Assembly (NCBI RefSeq): GCF_016902535.1
Contig: NZ_JACSNY010000001.1
Coordinates: 186,001-250,000, forward strand
Reading direction: 5' to 3'
DNA length: 64,000 nucleotides
Source of the DNA: Anaerotignum lactatifermentans
GTDB taxonomy: Bacteria > Bacillota > Clostridia > Lachnospirales > Anaerotignaceae
Position numbers and translations under genes: made by a program. Shown here in pieces: positions 8,596-18,046 of the stretch (position 1 is its first letter; every line of letters starts with the position of its first letter). Under the pieces are notes generated by a model. That model was given only the letters and a program-made list of their open reading frames with translations. It did no database searches and was not told the DNA's origin.

Positions 8596-10515
8596 CTATG
8601 CCAGATAAAATCTGGAAAACAGTGAGAATACACTTTCCAGGCCCTCGCCCACATCCGCCGGATGGTCCGCGTCTCCTACCACAGCATAGGACAGCCGCTC
8701 ATCCATCAGCGCCATGGCGATTTCCGGCTCCGGCGCCGCTTCGGAACCTACGGCCGTGATGATATGATCCGCCTGCACGAAAAAGGTCTGTCCAGCCAGA
8801 GAAATAAAGACTTTTTTCTCTGATACGGAAACCGCCTTAGAATCCGCCATCAGCTGTACACCGGCCTGTTTCAGTTCCCGCAGCAACGGTCTGGCCAATG
8901 CCCCCAGGTCTTTGCCCATTTTACTGCCCTGCTCCAGAATCTTGATCTTTGCCTCCGGTACTTTTGCCATCAGATAAGCCGCCGTTTCCATTCCCAGAGA
9001 TCCGCCGCCGATGAGAATTGTCTGTCCCTGTCCAAAGACCGACATCTCCTCCTCTGTCATTGCCAAAACTTCCTGGGCCAGAGAAGCATCCTCTCTTTCC
9101 AGGCCTTCCAGCTGAGGGAAAAGCGGTTTGCTTCCGGTAGCGATCACAGTCAAATAAGGCTTCTTCTCCATTACAAAAGAAACATCTGCCTTTTGCCCCA
9201 GCAGCACATTTACCTCCAGACGCTCTAATTCCTGCTCCAGCCAGGAAACGAATCTTCCCAGATCCTCCTTGTGGGGAGGCAGCTTCGCCAGCTTCAGCTG
9301 ACCACCCAATGCGGCCTCCTGACAAACCAATGTCGTCTTGAATCCTCGTTCTGCCGCTTTTTTCGCCGCATACATCCCGGCAGGGCCGCCGCCGATGACC
9401 AGCACTTCCTTTCTGGTAGCGATTTTTCGCCGCTGATTTTCCATGTATTCCCGTCCTGTTTCCGGGCAGAAAGCACATTTTAGTTCTTTTCCCTTCAGCA
9501 CATCGGCAATACAATGATTGCAGCCCTGACAGGGATTATATATTTCTTTTTTCTCTAATTTTTCCACGAAATGAGGGTCTGCCAAAAATGCACGGGCAGA
9601 TCCTACCAAATCACAGACACCTTCCTCCAGCAGTCTTTCCGCTGTTTCCTCATCCTGAATTCTGTTGCAGGCGATCACGGGCAGTTCTGTATACTTCCGC
9701 ACCGCCGCCGCAAAAGGCCCATAGGCGCCTTTCTCTACAAAATAAGAGATCTGCTCCACAGGAGACTCGTGCCATCCGCCGGTAACAGTAAAGGCATCCG
9801 CCCATTCCCTGGCCTTCCGGCAGAATACCACCGTATTCGTCAAATCATAACCGCCATCCAGCATCTGTGCCCCCGATACCTTGACCAGCATCGGAAGATC
9901 GTCCACGGCCTGACGAACCGCCGCCAGCACCTCCAGCGGATAGGTCATTCCCTGATCCTTCTCATATCCATAGCAATCTTTCCGCAGATTTGTCAGGGGA
10001 GAAAGAAATTCAGACAGCAAATATCCCGCGGACACACTGATCTCCACAGCGTCTGCCCCACATTTCCGGCAAAGAGCCGCTGTTTTGGCAAAAGCCTCTT
10101 TTGTTTCCTCTAATTCCGCTTCTGTCATTTCCCTGGGTTCCGTTCGGAAAATAGGGGATGCCACCGCCGAGGGCGCCAGAAGCGCTTTCCCCTCATGATG
10201 CTTCCCGCTTTCATTCCGCCCACAGTGGAACAGCTGAACAATCAGCCTGCAATCATACTGATGCACTTTGTCCGCCAGAATTCTGAGGCTGTCTTCTTCC
10301 AGTGTGCCACCCTGATACATTCCTTTCAGAGCACCGTCTTCATTGACTGCCAGTACCATCGTCACAGCGGCGGCACCGCCTTTGGCCCGTTCCTCATAAA
10401 AGGCATAGTCCCGCTCTCCCAGCGCCGTTCCTTCCGCGAATCCGGTATGTGCCGCCAGCATAATCCAGCGGTTTTTCAGTGACATTGTTCCTATATGATA
10501 TGGTGAAAACTGCAT
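8596..10515 (-). CDS. Old-yellow-enzyme / 2-enoate (2,4-dienoyl-CoA) reductase-family flavoprotein
   Basis: 639 residues in the three-part layout of this family: an FMN-binding TIM barrel (about 1-335), a 4Fe-4S site (CQGCNHC followed 11 residues later by another Cys, about 340-360), then an FAD/NAD(P)H module with dinucleotide folds VIGGGPAGMYAAK and LIGGGSLGMETAAY. Such enzymes reduce activated C=C bonds of enoates or dienoyl-CoA with NAD(P)H. ATG at 10515 preceded by AAAGGAGG. The exact substrate cannot be read from the sequence; proximity to the acrylate operon makes an enoate plausible but unproven. Single gene, between its upstream neighbour's terminator and alr. Confidence 0.88.
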   Translation of the reverse strand: MQFSPYHIGTMSLKNRWIMLAAHTGFAEGTALGERDYAFYEERAKGGAAAVTMVLAVNEDGALKGMYQGGTLEEDSLRILADKVHQYDCRLIVQLFHCGRNESGKHHEGKALLAPSAVASPIFRTEPREMTEAELEETKEAFAKTAALCRKCGADAVEISVSAGYLLSEFLSPLTNLRKDCYGYEKDQGMTYPLEVLAAVRQAVDDLPMLVKVSGAQMLDGGYDLTNTVVFCRKAREWADAFTVTGGWHESPVEQISYFVEKGAYGPFAAAVRKYTELPVIACNRIQDEETAERLLEEGVCDLVGSARAFLADPHFVEKLEKKEIYNPCQGCNHCIADVLKGKELKCAFCPETGREYMENQRRKIATRKEVLVIGGGPAGMYAAKKAAERGFKTTLVCQEAALGGQLKLAKLPPHKEDLGRFVSWLEQELERLEVNVLLGQKADVSFVMEKKPYLTVIATGSKPLFPQLEGLEREDASLAQEVLAMTEEEMSVFGQGQTILIGGGSLGMETAAYLMAKVPEAKIKILEQGSKMGKDLGALARPLLRELKQAGVQLMADSKAVSVSEKKVFISLAGQTFFVQADHIITAVGSEAAPEPEIAMALMDERLSYAVVGDADHPADVGEGLESVFSLFSRFYLA

Positions 10516-10653
10516 GGTTTTTCCTCCTTTTTGTTCCTACTACGCTTCTGTTTCAGCATAGCATAAAACCATTTGTTTTTCCATAAAAAATAGGCTTTTC
10601 CATATAAGAAAGCGCAAAACATAAATTCCTCAAAAAGACCTGACGAACACCGT

Positions 10654-10703
10654 AAAAAAACGCCGGAATCCATTACATTTTTTTGGGATTCCAGCGTTTT
10701 TTT
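10654..10703 (-). terminator. Terminator downstream of cstA
   Basis: Stem of GGAATCC with GGATTCC, one C/A mismatch, then CGC with GCG and flanking A/T pairs; the minus-strand transcript ends in a T run (10660-10654). Separates cstA from the flavoprotein gene. Confidence 0.75.
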
Positions 10704-10734
10704 CATAAATCGTGCGAAAACACTTTGTTCAAAA

Positions 10735-12219
10735 TCATTCTTCCGTTGTGTGGGACGCGTATTTTCTGCCTGTATGCACGACTCCTACAATATAAAGCGC
10801 CGCAAGCACACCTGCGATTCCATAAGAAAGGTGCAGAGGCAGTCCAAAACCGATGGACTGATTCAAAAGGAAGGACGCGATAATAAAGAAATAGAATGTA
10901 CCCGGTACCAAAGATACTAGGAACGCAAACTTTGGCGCGCCTTTTTTGGCGATCAGATAAACACTGATGGCGGCAAAAGCGAACACAGCGATAGTCTGGT
11001 TTGCCCATGCGAAGTATCTCCACAAAATATTAAAGCCCTGGGTATTTAATTTCGCAAATACCAGAATTGCAATTACAGGGAGAAAGATGCCCAGTGTCAC
11101 CGCGATACGATTTCTTTTTTCCTTTTGGCTGATATGCAGATAATCCGCGATCATCAAGCGGCAGGATCTCAATGCTGTATCACCGGAAGTAATGGGCAGA
11201 ATAATTACGCCCAAGATTGCGATGATACCGCCAACAGGACCCAGCATATTCAGCGCTACCTCGCCAACAACACCCGTCGCGCCGCTGAGAGAGCCAGCGT
11301 TATAGATGCCCATGGCCGCAGCGGCCCAGATCATGGCTATCAGACCTTCCAGGATCATGGTCCAGTAGAAGGTAAATTTCCCTTCTCTTTCAGAGGTAAC
11401 ACTGCGTCCGATCAACGTACACTGTGTAGAGTGGAAACCGGATGTGATACCACACGCTACCGTTACAAAGAATACGGGGATAAAGGCTGTGCCAGCGCCA
11501 GTATTGCCCGCCGCATCCCACATGGGATACAGCTGAAACAGTCCTTTGAAACCATGGGTGAAATCCAGATTATTCAGCTCGTAACCCTTCAGGAAAATAC
11601 CACCGAATACACCGATAGCGGACAGCAGCAGGATCGCGCCGAAAATCGGATAGATTCTGCCGATGATTTTGTCAATGGGAAACAGAGTGGCAATCAGATA
11701 ATAGGCCAGAATCACAGCGTAAATGATCCATGTCCAGATATTTACCCCCTGAATGCCCGCAATCTGTACTGCGAACAGATCCCCAGGGGTATAGGTAAAT
11801 ACAGCGCCAACCAGGAGCATCAGGATACACAGGAAAATATTATATACCTGATAGGTTTTATTGCCCAGAAACTTTTTCACAATGCCGGGCATCTGCGCGC
11901 CATCCTGACGCAGGGACATCATACCGCTTAAATAGTCATGCACTGCGCCGCTGATGACACAGCCAATGGGAATGGTAATAAAAGCGATGGGACCAAACAG
12001 AATCCCCTGGATTGGACCAAAAATAGGACCGGTTCCGGCAATATTCAGCAGGTTAATCAATGCGTTCTTGTATTTGTTCATGGGAACAAAGTCAACACCG
12101 TCCTGTTTTCTCACAGCCGGAGTCTGGCGATCATCAGGGCGAAAAATATGTTCTATAAATTTACCGTAGATGAAACCACCGATCAATAAAATAACAAGTC
12201 CACTTATAAATGTTGTCAT
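10735..12219 (-). CDS. cstA: CstA-family carbon starvation / pyruvate-peptide transporter
   Basis: 494 residues, many hydrophobic segments. CstA signatures are clear: NLLNIAGTGPIFGPIQGILFGPIAF near residue 55-80, GAVHDYLSGMMSLR near 90, and GFHSTQCTLIGR near 255. Characterised members take up pyruvate or peptides. ATG at 12219 with GGAGGAGG upstream. Stands alone with its own terminator. In this organism uptake of a three-carbon acid or amino compound feeding the acrylate pathway is an attractive but unproven role. Confidence 0.9.
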   Translation of the reverse strand: MTTFISGLVILLIGGFIYGKFIEHIFRPDDRQTPAVRKQDGVDFVPMNKYKNALINLLNIAGTGPIFGPIQGILFGPIAFITIPIGCVISGAVHDYLSGMMSLRQDGAQMPGIVKKFLGNKTYQVYNIFLCILMLLVGAVFTYTPGDLFAVQIAGIQGVNIWTWIIYAVILAYYLIATLFPIDKIIGRIYPIFGAILLLSAIGVFGGIFLKGYELNNLDFTHGFKGLFQLYPMWDAAGNTGAGTAFIPVFFVTVACGITSGFHSTQCTLIGRSVTSEREGKFTFYWTMILEGLIAMIWAAAAMGIYNAGSLSGATGVVGEVALNMLGPVGGIIAILGVIILPITSGDTALRSCRLMIADYLHISQKEKRNRIAVTLGIFLPVIAILVFAKLNTQGFNILWRYFAWANQTIAVFAFAAISVYLIAKKGAPKFAFLVSLVPGTFYFFIIASFLLNQSIGFGLPLHLSYGIAGVLAALYIVGVVHTGRKYASHTTEE

Positions 12220-12850
12220 ACTTTAAACCTCCTCCCGGACTTGTTTTGCAAACTCGAATGTTCTACCGCGGTTAATTTTTGATTCGATGTCTACTTTACT
12301 GACACATTATAAAAACATATTGTTCAAAATTCAATACTATATTTCATTTTTTTGAATGATTCGTTCAGAATCATGATTTTTCCTATTTTTTGGCCAAATA
12401 AATCTTATTTAAACTATCTTTAAGCATAATTTCTAAAAATCAATCACGAATATCAACAAAATAAATTATTTATATTATTCTAAATTTCTATAATTCCCAT
12501 AATATATATCAATTATTTACATGGATTTCCCACTTTATTGCACCTATGTTCAACTGTTTTCCGAAAACACTTTTTTATTTTTGTGGCAACTTTCTAAAAT
12601 CTAACTTGTCATACAATAAAGCATTGTAAAATTTTATTTATACATTTTATTCAAAATATATGATAGTTTTATACATACTGTATACTTGTAATCGGCCGCA
12701 ACTTTTCCCTGGAAAATATACTCACTATCAAAACTTGAAAATTCACATTTTGTTCCTCCCTCAGCCATATTCCAGATTCAGAATCTCCCTTATTCACAGT
12801 ATAACGATTCCATTTACAGCGGCAAACATTCATCCTCTATTTTTCAGTAC
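12220..12850. other. AT-rich intergenic region upstream of cstA
   Basis: About 630 bases without a supportable gene. Very AT-rich compared with the flanking genes. It must hold the cstA promoter, but no hexamer pair with good spacing stands out. No tRNA, riboswitch or repeat recognised. Confidence 0.6.
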
Positions 12851-12884
12851 AAAAAAAGGAACTCCCTTTCGAGAGTTCCTTTCG
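12851..12884 (-). terminator. Terminator at the end of the acrylate operon
   Basis: Ten-pair stem (AAAGGAACTC with GAGTTCCTTT), 8-base loop, then seven T on the minus strand. Lies 25 bases after the pct stop codon. Confidence 0.88.
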
Positions 12885-12908
12885 TTCCATTATGCAAAAA
12901 GAATGAAA

Positions 12909-14489
12909 TTAGCAGCCTTCCTTCATTTCTTTCAGGCCCATCAGACCGTCTGTGAACAGTTTTGCATCCATCAGTTTAATCTGGCCGTTTTCGTCTCTGT
13001 CAATGATAGGCTCAAAGTCCATCATATCCAGAATCTGTGTCTGCAGATCAATACCAGGAGCAATCTCTGTCAGATGCATACCATCTTCCTGCAGATGGAA
13101 TACACATCTTTCTGTCAGGTACATTACCTGCTGTTTGTTCTTCAGAGCGATGTCACCGTTGAATGTAACCTGTTCTACTTCTTTCAGGAATTTTTTCTGT
13201 TTGCCTTCCTGCAGAATTACAACTTTGCCGTCCTGAACAGCTACTTTCAGGCCGCCTGCTGTAAATGTACCGCAGAAGAATACCTTAGGTGTGTTCTGAG
13301 TGATGTTGATGAAGCCGCCGCAGCCAGCGATTCTGGGACCAAATCTGGAAACGTTGATGTTACCATGGCCGTCGCATTCTGCCAGACCCAGGTAGCACAG
13401 ATCCAGACCGCCGCCATCGTAGAAGTCGAACTGATAACCCTGGTCGATCAGAGCGTCTGCGTTATATGCGGAACCAAAACGAATGCCGCCAGCGGGAACG
13501 CCGCCAACAGCGCCGCCTTCTACTGTCAGTGTCATGAAGTCGCCGATACCTTCTTCGTTTGCAACAGATGCAACATATTCAGGAACACCAACGCCCAGGT
13601 TAACTGCAACGTCTTTTTCCAGTTCCATTGCGCCACGACGACCGATTACTTTCTTAGCGGACAGAGGCAGGGGTTCGGGAGCAACTTCAGGTCTGCGCTG
13701 TTCACCGGACAGAGTAGGATCGTATTCGCAATCCAGTGTCTGCTGATGATCTGCGGAGTCAGCTACTACTACATAGTCAACATAGATGCCGGGAACCTTA
13801 ACCAGTCTAGGATCCAGAGTACCAGCTTTTACAACTCTTTCTACCTGAACGATAACGATACCGCCGCTGTTTTTAACAGCCTGGCATACGGAAGTGCCTT
13901 CCAGAGGGGATACTTCCTTTTCAAAGGAAATGTTACCGCTTTCATCAGCGTAAGTACCTCTGATCATAGCTACATTGATAGGGAATGCAGGGTAGAACAG
14001 ATAGTCCTGGCCTTTGATGTTTACCAGTTCGATGATATCTTCTTTTGTGATATCGTTTACTTTACCGCCGCCGTTTCTGGGGTCGATGAAAGTACCCAGA
14101 CCAACTTTTGTAAATGTACCGGGTTTATGTGCAGCGATATCTCTGAACAGGTGGCACAGAGCGCCCTGAGATACGTTGTAAGCTTCCATTTTATTTTCCA
14201 GAGCCATTTTTGCCAGAGCGGGAACTGTTGCCCAGTGGCCTGCGATATATCTTTTCAGCATGCCTTCATGTGCATAGTGTTCTGCGCCGCGGCCATCTTT
14301 GTTACCCTGAGAACCGCAGTATACATATGTCAGGTTGTTAGGTTCGCCTGTTTCCAGGAATCTTTTTTCAACCGCTTTGTTCAGAGCTTCGGGAATCGCA
14401 CTTGCTACGAAACCGCTGGTTGTAATGGTATCGCCATTTTTTACCAGTTTCGCTGCTTCTTCAGCAGTAATAATTTTAACTTGTCTCAT
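12909..14489 (-). CDS. pct: Propionate (acetyl) CoA-transferase
   Basis: 526-residue class I CoA-transferase with fused alpha and beta halves. Catalytic Glu324 lies in LTVEGGAVGG, the position reported for the Clostridium propionicum enzyme, and the sequence matches that enzyme as remembered along its entire length. It moves CoA from propionyl-CoA or acetyl-CoA to lactate, giving lactoyl-CoA for the dehydratase encoded just upstream. ATG at 14489 with AGGAGG. Last gene of the operon, about 115 bases after lcdB, followed by a strong terminator. Confidence 0.97.
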   Translation of the reverse strand: MRQVKIITAEEAAKLVKNGDTITTSGFVASAIPEALNKAVEKRFLETGEPNNLTYVYCGSQGNKDGRGAEHYAHEGMLKRYIAGHWATVPALAKMALENKMEAYNVSQGALCHLFRDIAAHKPGTFTKVGLGTFIDPRNGGGKVNDITKEDIIELVNIKGQDYLFYPAFPINVAMIRGTYADESGNISFEKEVSPLEGTSVCQAVKNSGGIVIVQVERVVKAGTLDPRLVKVPGIYVDYVVVADSADHQQTLDCEYDPTLSGEQRRPEVAPEPLPLSAKKVIGRRGAMELEKDVAVNLGVGVPEYVASVANEEGIGDFMTLTVEGGAVGGVPAGGIRFGSAYNADALIDQGYQFDFYDGGGLDLCYLGLAECDGHGNINVSRFGPRIAGCGGFINITQNTPKVFFCGTFTAGGLKVAVQDGKVVILQEGKQKKFLKEVEQVTFNGDIALKNKQQVMYLTERCVFHLQEDGMHLTEIAPGIDLQTQILDMMDFEPIIDRDENGQIKLMDAKLFTDGLMGLKEMKEGC

Positions 14490-14605
14490 CGTTAAAATCC
14501 TCCTAAATCTTGTGTTACATAATTCTAAGACACTGGGGTAGTCTCCTGCCCCAGTGTCCCAACATTTTATGGTACTACATCTGCTTCATTTCGAAAGAGT
14601 TTTGA

Positions 14606-15730
14606 TTACATCATTTCTACGAAGGACTGCAGTCTTGTCTTAACCTGTTCGAAGGAGGTTACTTCCTGGTCAACTTCGATCATCAGGTTCTTAACGCCTC
14701 TTTCTTCGAATTCTCTGTACAGTACAGGGTAATCCCATTCTTCGGGATCACAGAACTTCATCTGAGCGATGATCACTGCGTCTGCGCCTGTCTGAACCAT
14801 TTTGTTCATCAGCATTTTGCCGCGGCCTTTCTTTGTATCTGTAGCTACGGAGCAGCCATACATCTGCTGCCATGCTTTTGCCATTCTGTACAGAGGGCCT
14901 TCTTCGCCATCCAGAACGTCTACACGGATCTGTCTGGATTCCTGAGCCAGGTCATCGTCTACGATAGCCAGACCAAATTCGTTGAAGATGTCAAGCAGTT
15001 CGTTGGGCTCCAGCAGGATGCCGGCAACGATAACTTTCTTGCCTGCCCAAGGCTGAACGGGCATAGCTTTTACTTCAGCGATCAGTTCTTTTACCAGTTC
15101 TGTGTGTTTTTCTTTCAGCATGAACTGTCTTGCTTTGAATACAGCGTGACGGCTAACAGCATCGATTACCTGAGGGTAGTCAGCTGCTACTTTCACGAAT
15201 TCACGCATAACCTGTCTGTTTTCGTTGTAAATTGCGATGGATCTTTCCAGATCAGCGTTTGTGATCTTAACGCCCAGGTAGTGTTCCAGCTGAGCTTTTA
15301 CCAGTTCGTATTCTTTTACCAGGAATGTGTTTGCTGCTTCCAGGCCTCTGTTCTGAGGATGTGTGAATACGATAACAGGAGATGTGCCTTTCCATTTCTG
15401 GCTCAGGCATTTCAGTGTGTCACAAGGTACGGAGAACAGTACAGCGGCCAGGTCGTCATAAGCGCCTTCGCACTGCAGCTCCATAACCTGCTGCATAATG
15501 GAACAAGCGAAAGGAGGCAGGTATGTACGAGCTTTGGAAATTGTCTTGCCCTGTGCGCCCCAGATACCCATAGGCAGGTAACCTGTAGCGTGAACCATTT
15601 CTTCGGGTGCGTAGATAGGCATGATACCTACAGCGCCTTTCCCTGTTTCTGCTTTATAATCGTCCATTGCTTTTTTGGGATTTGCTGCAATGTCTTTTAA
15701 TTGGGATAAGATAGCTTCAACTTTACTCAT
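14606..15730 (-). CDS. lcdB: Lactoyl-CoA dehydratase, smaller (beta) subunit
   Basis: 374 residues, the length of C. propionicum LcdB. Belongs to the 2-hydroxyacyl-CoA dehydratase D-component family; cysteines in PPFACSIMQQ, SVPCDTLKCLSQ and MKFCDPEEWDYP are candidates for iron-sulfur ligation. With LcdA it removes water from lactoyl-CoA to give acryloyl-CoA through a ketyl radical, after one-electron activation by LcdC. ATG at 15730 with GGAGGAG; 13 bases after lcdA. Confidence 0.96.
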   Translation of the reverse strand: MSKVEAILSQLKDIAANPKKAMDDYKAETGKGAVGIMPIYAPEEMVHATGYLPMGIWGAQGKTISKARTYLPPFACSIMQQVMELQCEGAYDDLAAVLFSVPCDTLKCLSQKWKGTSPVIVFTHPQNRGLEAANTFLVKEYELVKAQLEHYLGVKITNADLERSIAIYNENRQVMREFVKVAADYPQVIDAVSRHAVFKARQFMLKEKHTELVKELIAEVKAMPVQPWAGKKVIVAGILLEPNELLDIFNEFGLAIVDDDLAQESRQIRVDVLDGEEGPLYRMAKAWQQMYGCSVATDTKKGRGKMLMNKMVQTGADAVIIAQMKFCDPEEWDYPVLYREFEERGVKNLMIEVDQEVTSFEQVKTRLQSFVEMM

Positions 15731-15743
15731 CGTTTTCTCCTCC

Positions 15744-17009
15744 TTATTCTGCTGCCATATTAGCTTCCATCATTTCAACCAGAGCCTGAACACGAGTCTC
15801 ATACTGTGCAGGAGAGTAAACACGAGGGTCTGTCTGGTCGCCGTCAAAACTTACGTAAGGCAGGCCGTTCTTTTCTTTGATTACTTCGGCTGTTTCTACG
15901 TTCAGGAAGCTCATCAGCTTACAGCTTCTGTTCAGGTGATAGATAACACCATCAACTTTACCATGTTCCATAATACCCATCAGTACTGCAGCTTTGTTGC
16001 TCAGGCAGGTATTGATGTATGTTCTTGTATAAGCTTCTGCCATGGAGTGCAGGGATTCATCGTTTGCATCATAGGTCAGATCCCAGATTGCAGGGTATGC
16101 GGAACCTGTCATGATAGTACCCATGTTCTTCAGAGTCTTGAATGTGTGACCCAGGTGAGGCCATACAGCGATACCTTCCCACTGAACACGTGTCTTTTCA
16201 GCGCCTTTGAATGCGTAGATACCTGCTTTCAGGTTTTCTTCCAGTTCATCAGCGAATGCTTTGAATGTGATTTCAGCGTAGTCCAAGGAACGGCAAGCAA
16301 CGATCAAAGCCATGTAGTTGAACAGGTCGAAACCATTCAGAGGAGAGGGTTTATACTTTGTGAAGTCAGCGATTCTGTTCCACTGATATACGGAACGCTG
16401 TGTCTGGTTCTTAACTTCCTGGAATTTCTTCCAGTCGAAAGGTCTGCCGCAGATTACTTCCAGCTGAGAAATAGCATTTCTGAATTCATCAGCGATATAT
16501 GCTTTTGCATATTCAGGAATAGGCATTGTGTGGTTGAAAGGTACGTCGATAACGATGCAGGGAATATCCAGTTCAGCTGCCAGGTTTTCGTACCATTTCA
16601 GCAGTGTGTTACAAATATTGTTACATGTGATTACCAGGTCGGGCAGAGGAACGTCAGCTGCGGGAGAGTTAACCAGAACTTCGGGTTTCACGCCTGTTGT
16701 AGCAGCTTCTTTCAAGCATTCCATGTAACCCATGTTTACTCTACCATAAGAACAGCAGTCGATGTTGTAGCCTTTTCTTTCTGCTACATCCAGCATATCC
16801 ATAGCGCCTTTTCTAGCACCGATACCAGCTGCATGTGTTTCGGGATAAACCATAGCGATGCCCATGGTTACGCAGAATTCCGGAGGAGCTACAGAAGCGG
16901 ACCAGCATACCAGGTCGCCTCTTTCTTTTGCTTCTCTAGCGTCCTGATCGGCTTTGTTCTGATAGTAGCCTAACAATTGTTTTGCTTTCATGCCTTGTGT
17001 TAAACTCAT
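15744..17009 (-). CDS. lcdA: Lactoyl-CoA dehydratase, larger (alpha) subunit
   Basis: 421 residues. 2-hydroxyacyl-CoA dehydratase family with cysteine-bearing motifs VCWSASVAPPEFCVT, DCCSYGRVNMGY and TCNNICNTLLKWYE; HLNRSCKLMSF near the C-terminus is typical of the subunit that holds the active-site cluster. Partner of LcdB. ATG at 17009 preceded by AGAGGG and 15 bases after lcdC. High similarity to C. propionicum LcdA is from memory. Confidence 0.96.
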   Translation of the reverse strand: MSLTQGMKAKQLLGYYQNKADQDAREAKERGDLVCWSASVAPPEFCVTMGIAMVYPETHAAGIGARKGAMDMLDVAERKGYNIDCCSYGRVNMGYMECLKEAATTGVKPEVLVNSPAADVPLPDLVITCNNICNTLLKWYENLAAELDIPCIVIDVPFNHTMPIPEYAKAYIADEFRNAISQLEVICGRPFDWKKFQEVKNQTQRSVYQWNRIADFTKYKPSPLNGFDLFNYMALIVACRSLDYAEITFKAFADELEENLKAGIYAFKGAEKTRVQWEGIAVWPHLGHTFKTLKNMGTIMTGSAYPAIWDLTYDANDESLHSMAEAYTRTYINTCLSNKAAVLMGIMEHGKVDGVIYHLNRSCKLMSFLNVETAEVIKEKNGLPYVSFDGDQTDPRVYSPAQYETRVQALVEMMEANMAAE

Positions 17010-17024
17010 TCTAATCCCTCTTTC

Positions 17025-17804
17025 TTATTTTTTTTGAGCGGCTTCGTATGCAAACAGTGCTGCACCGAGCGCGCCTGTTGTTTGTGGATTTGGTGCCACA
17101 ATTACGTCTGTTTTCAATACGCCGGCAACTGCTCTTACCACACCCGCGTTTTTGGCAACGCCGCCAGTCATGACAACGTCCTTTTCCAAACCGCCTCTGT
17201 AAGCAAGACCGCAGGCTCTGCTGGCTACGGACAAATGCACGCCTTTGATGATGTTGTTTCTGCTTTCGCCGCTGGAAAGCTGGGAAATAACTTCAGACTC
17301 CGCAAATACGGTGCAGGTGCTGCTGATGGGCGCCGTATCTGTTGCCTGCGCATCCAGGTCTGCCATTTCGTCCAATGTCGTTTCCAGTACTCTTGCCATT
17401 ACTTCCAGGAAACGTCCTGTACCCGCTGCACATTTATCATTCATAAAAAACTGCTTGATGCCACCCTTATCGTCCAGACGGATCGCTTTCGCGTCCTGAC
17501 CGCCGATATCAATGATGGTGCGTGCAGTCGGTACCAAATGGTAAATCCCTTTGGCATGGCAGCTGATCTCGCTGATCTGTTTATCAGCGCCCTCAAAAGC
17601 GAATCTGCCATAACCTGTTGCCACAACAAAAGACATATCCTCTCTTGTCAGGCCACTCACTTTGAAAGCCTGTTCCAAAGCTCTCTGGGGACCGCTGGAA
17701 CCTGTTCCTACCTGAACAACTTCCGCAGCCACAACGTCCTTCCCGTCTTTCAGGATCACAACCTTGGAAGAAGCGGAACCAACGTCAATACCCAATGTGT
17801 ACAT
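17025..17804 (-). CDS. lcdC: Activator ATPase of lactoyl-CoA dehydratase
   Basis: 259-residue ASKHA-fold activator. Phosphate-binding motifs GIDVGSASSKVVI (start) and IIDIGGQDAKAI (about 97-108); Cys125 (NDKCAAGTGRF) and Cys164 (SSTCTVFAESEV) are the two residues that in this family hold one 4Fe-4S cluster between the two subunits of a dimer. ATP hydrolysis drives an electron from ferredoxin or flavodoxin into the dehydratase. First gene of the operon, with AAGGAGG before the ATG, behind a strong promoter and a long leader. Confidence 0.96.
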   Translation of the reverse strand: MYTLGIDVGSASSKVVILKDGKDVVAAEVVQVGTGSSGPQRALEQAFKVSGLTREDMSFVVATGYGRFAFEGADKQISEISCHAKGIYHLVPTARTIIDIGGQDAKAIRLDDKGGIKQFFMNDKCAAGTGRFLEVMARVLETTLDEMADLDAQATDTAPISSTCTVFAESEVISQLSSGESRNNIIKGVHLSVASRACGLAYRGGLEKDVVMTGGVAKNAGVVRAVAGVLKTDVIVAPNPQTTGALGAALFAYEAAQKK

Positions 17805-18010
17805 CCTTTGACCTCCTTAAATATCTATATTTGACCATGCGATAAAAACAAATGAAACATGAAATCGTTAGATCTAAGCGGAAAAATACGCCCCGTAATC
17901 ATGTATTTCCCGCTGGAAGGAATCCCTTCCGGATCACGCGAAAACCAACGTAAACACATCAGTCTTTCACGTTTTACAATGGTCAGCATGCAATTTCCAC
18001 ACCCGCCATT
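17805..18010 (-). promoter_or_regulatory. Leader of about 200 nt before the acrylate operon
   Basis: Between the predicted start of transcription near 18011 and the lcdC ATG. It contains a GGAAGG/CCTTCC hairpin with a 4-base loop (around 17924-17939) and an uninterrupted frame starting at an ATG near 17989 that stops at 17825, with only a weak GGTGTGG before it. No known riboswitch class was recognised. Function unknown; could be regulatory or simply a long UTR. Confidence 0.45.
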
Positions 18011-18017
18011 TGTTTTG

Positions 18018-18046
18018 ATTATAGCATCTTTGTATTTTGATTGCAA
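18018..18046 (-). promoter_or_regulatory. Promoter of the acrylate operon
   Basis: On the minus strand -35 TTGCAA (18046-18041), exactly 17 bases, -10 TATAAT (18023-18018). The same two hexamers and spacing occur before glnA in this window. A partial Rex-like half site TTGTTAA lies directly upstream on the plus strand (18052-18058), and a 10-base palindrome TTGTATACAA at 18122-18131. Confidence 0.8.

Noticed and set aside
12660-14495. A plus-strand open frame of about 600 codons opposite pct, and similar long frames opposite lcdA, eno, cggR-pgk and others
   Set aside because: They are antisense shadows: cysteine- and phenylalanine-rich translations without family motifs, lying across well-supported minus-strand genes and often spanning gene borders.
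15744-17009. Identity of the dehydratase as 2-hydroxyglutaryl- or 2-hydroxyisocaproyl-CoA specific
   Set aside because: Subunit lengths, operon partner pct and remembered sequence agreement favour the lactoyl-CoA enzyme; the other families usually pair with different CoA-transferases.
17825-18046. A 73-codon ORF covering the acrylate leader
   Set aside because: Its first codons lie upstream of the predicted transcription start, and the inner ATG near 17989 has only a weak ribosome site; listed as a leader property, not as a gene.
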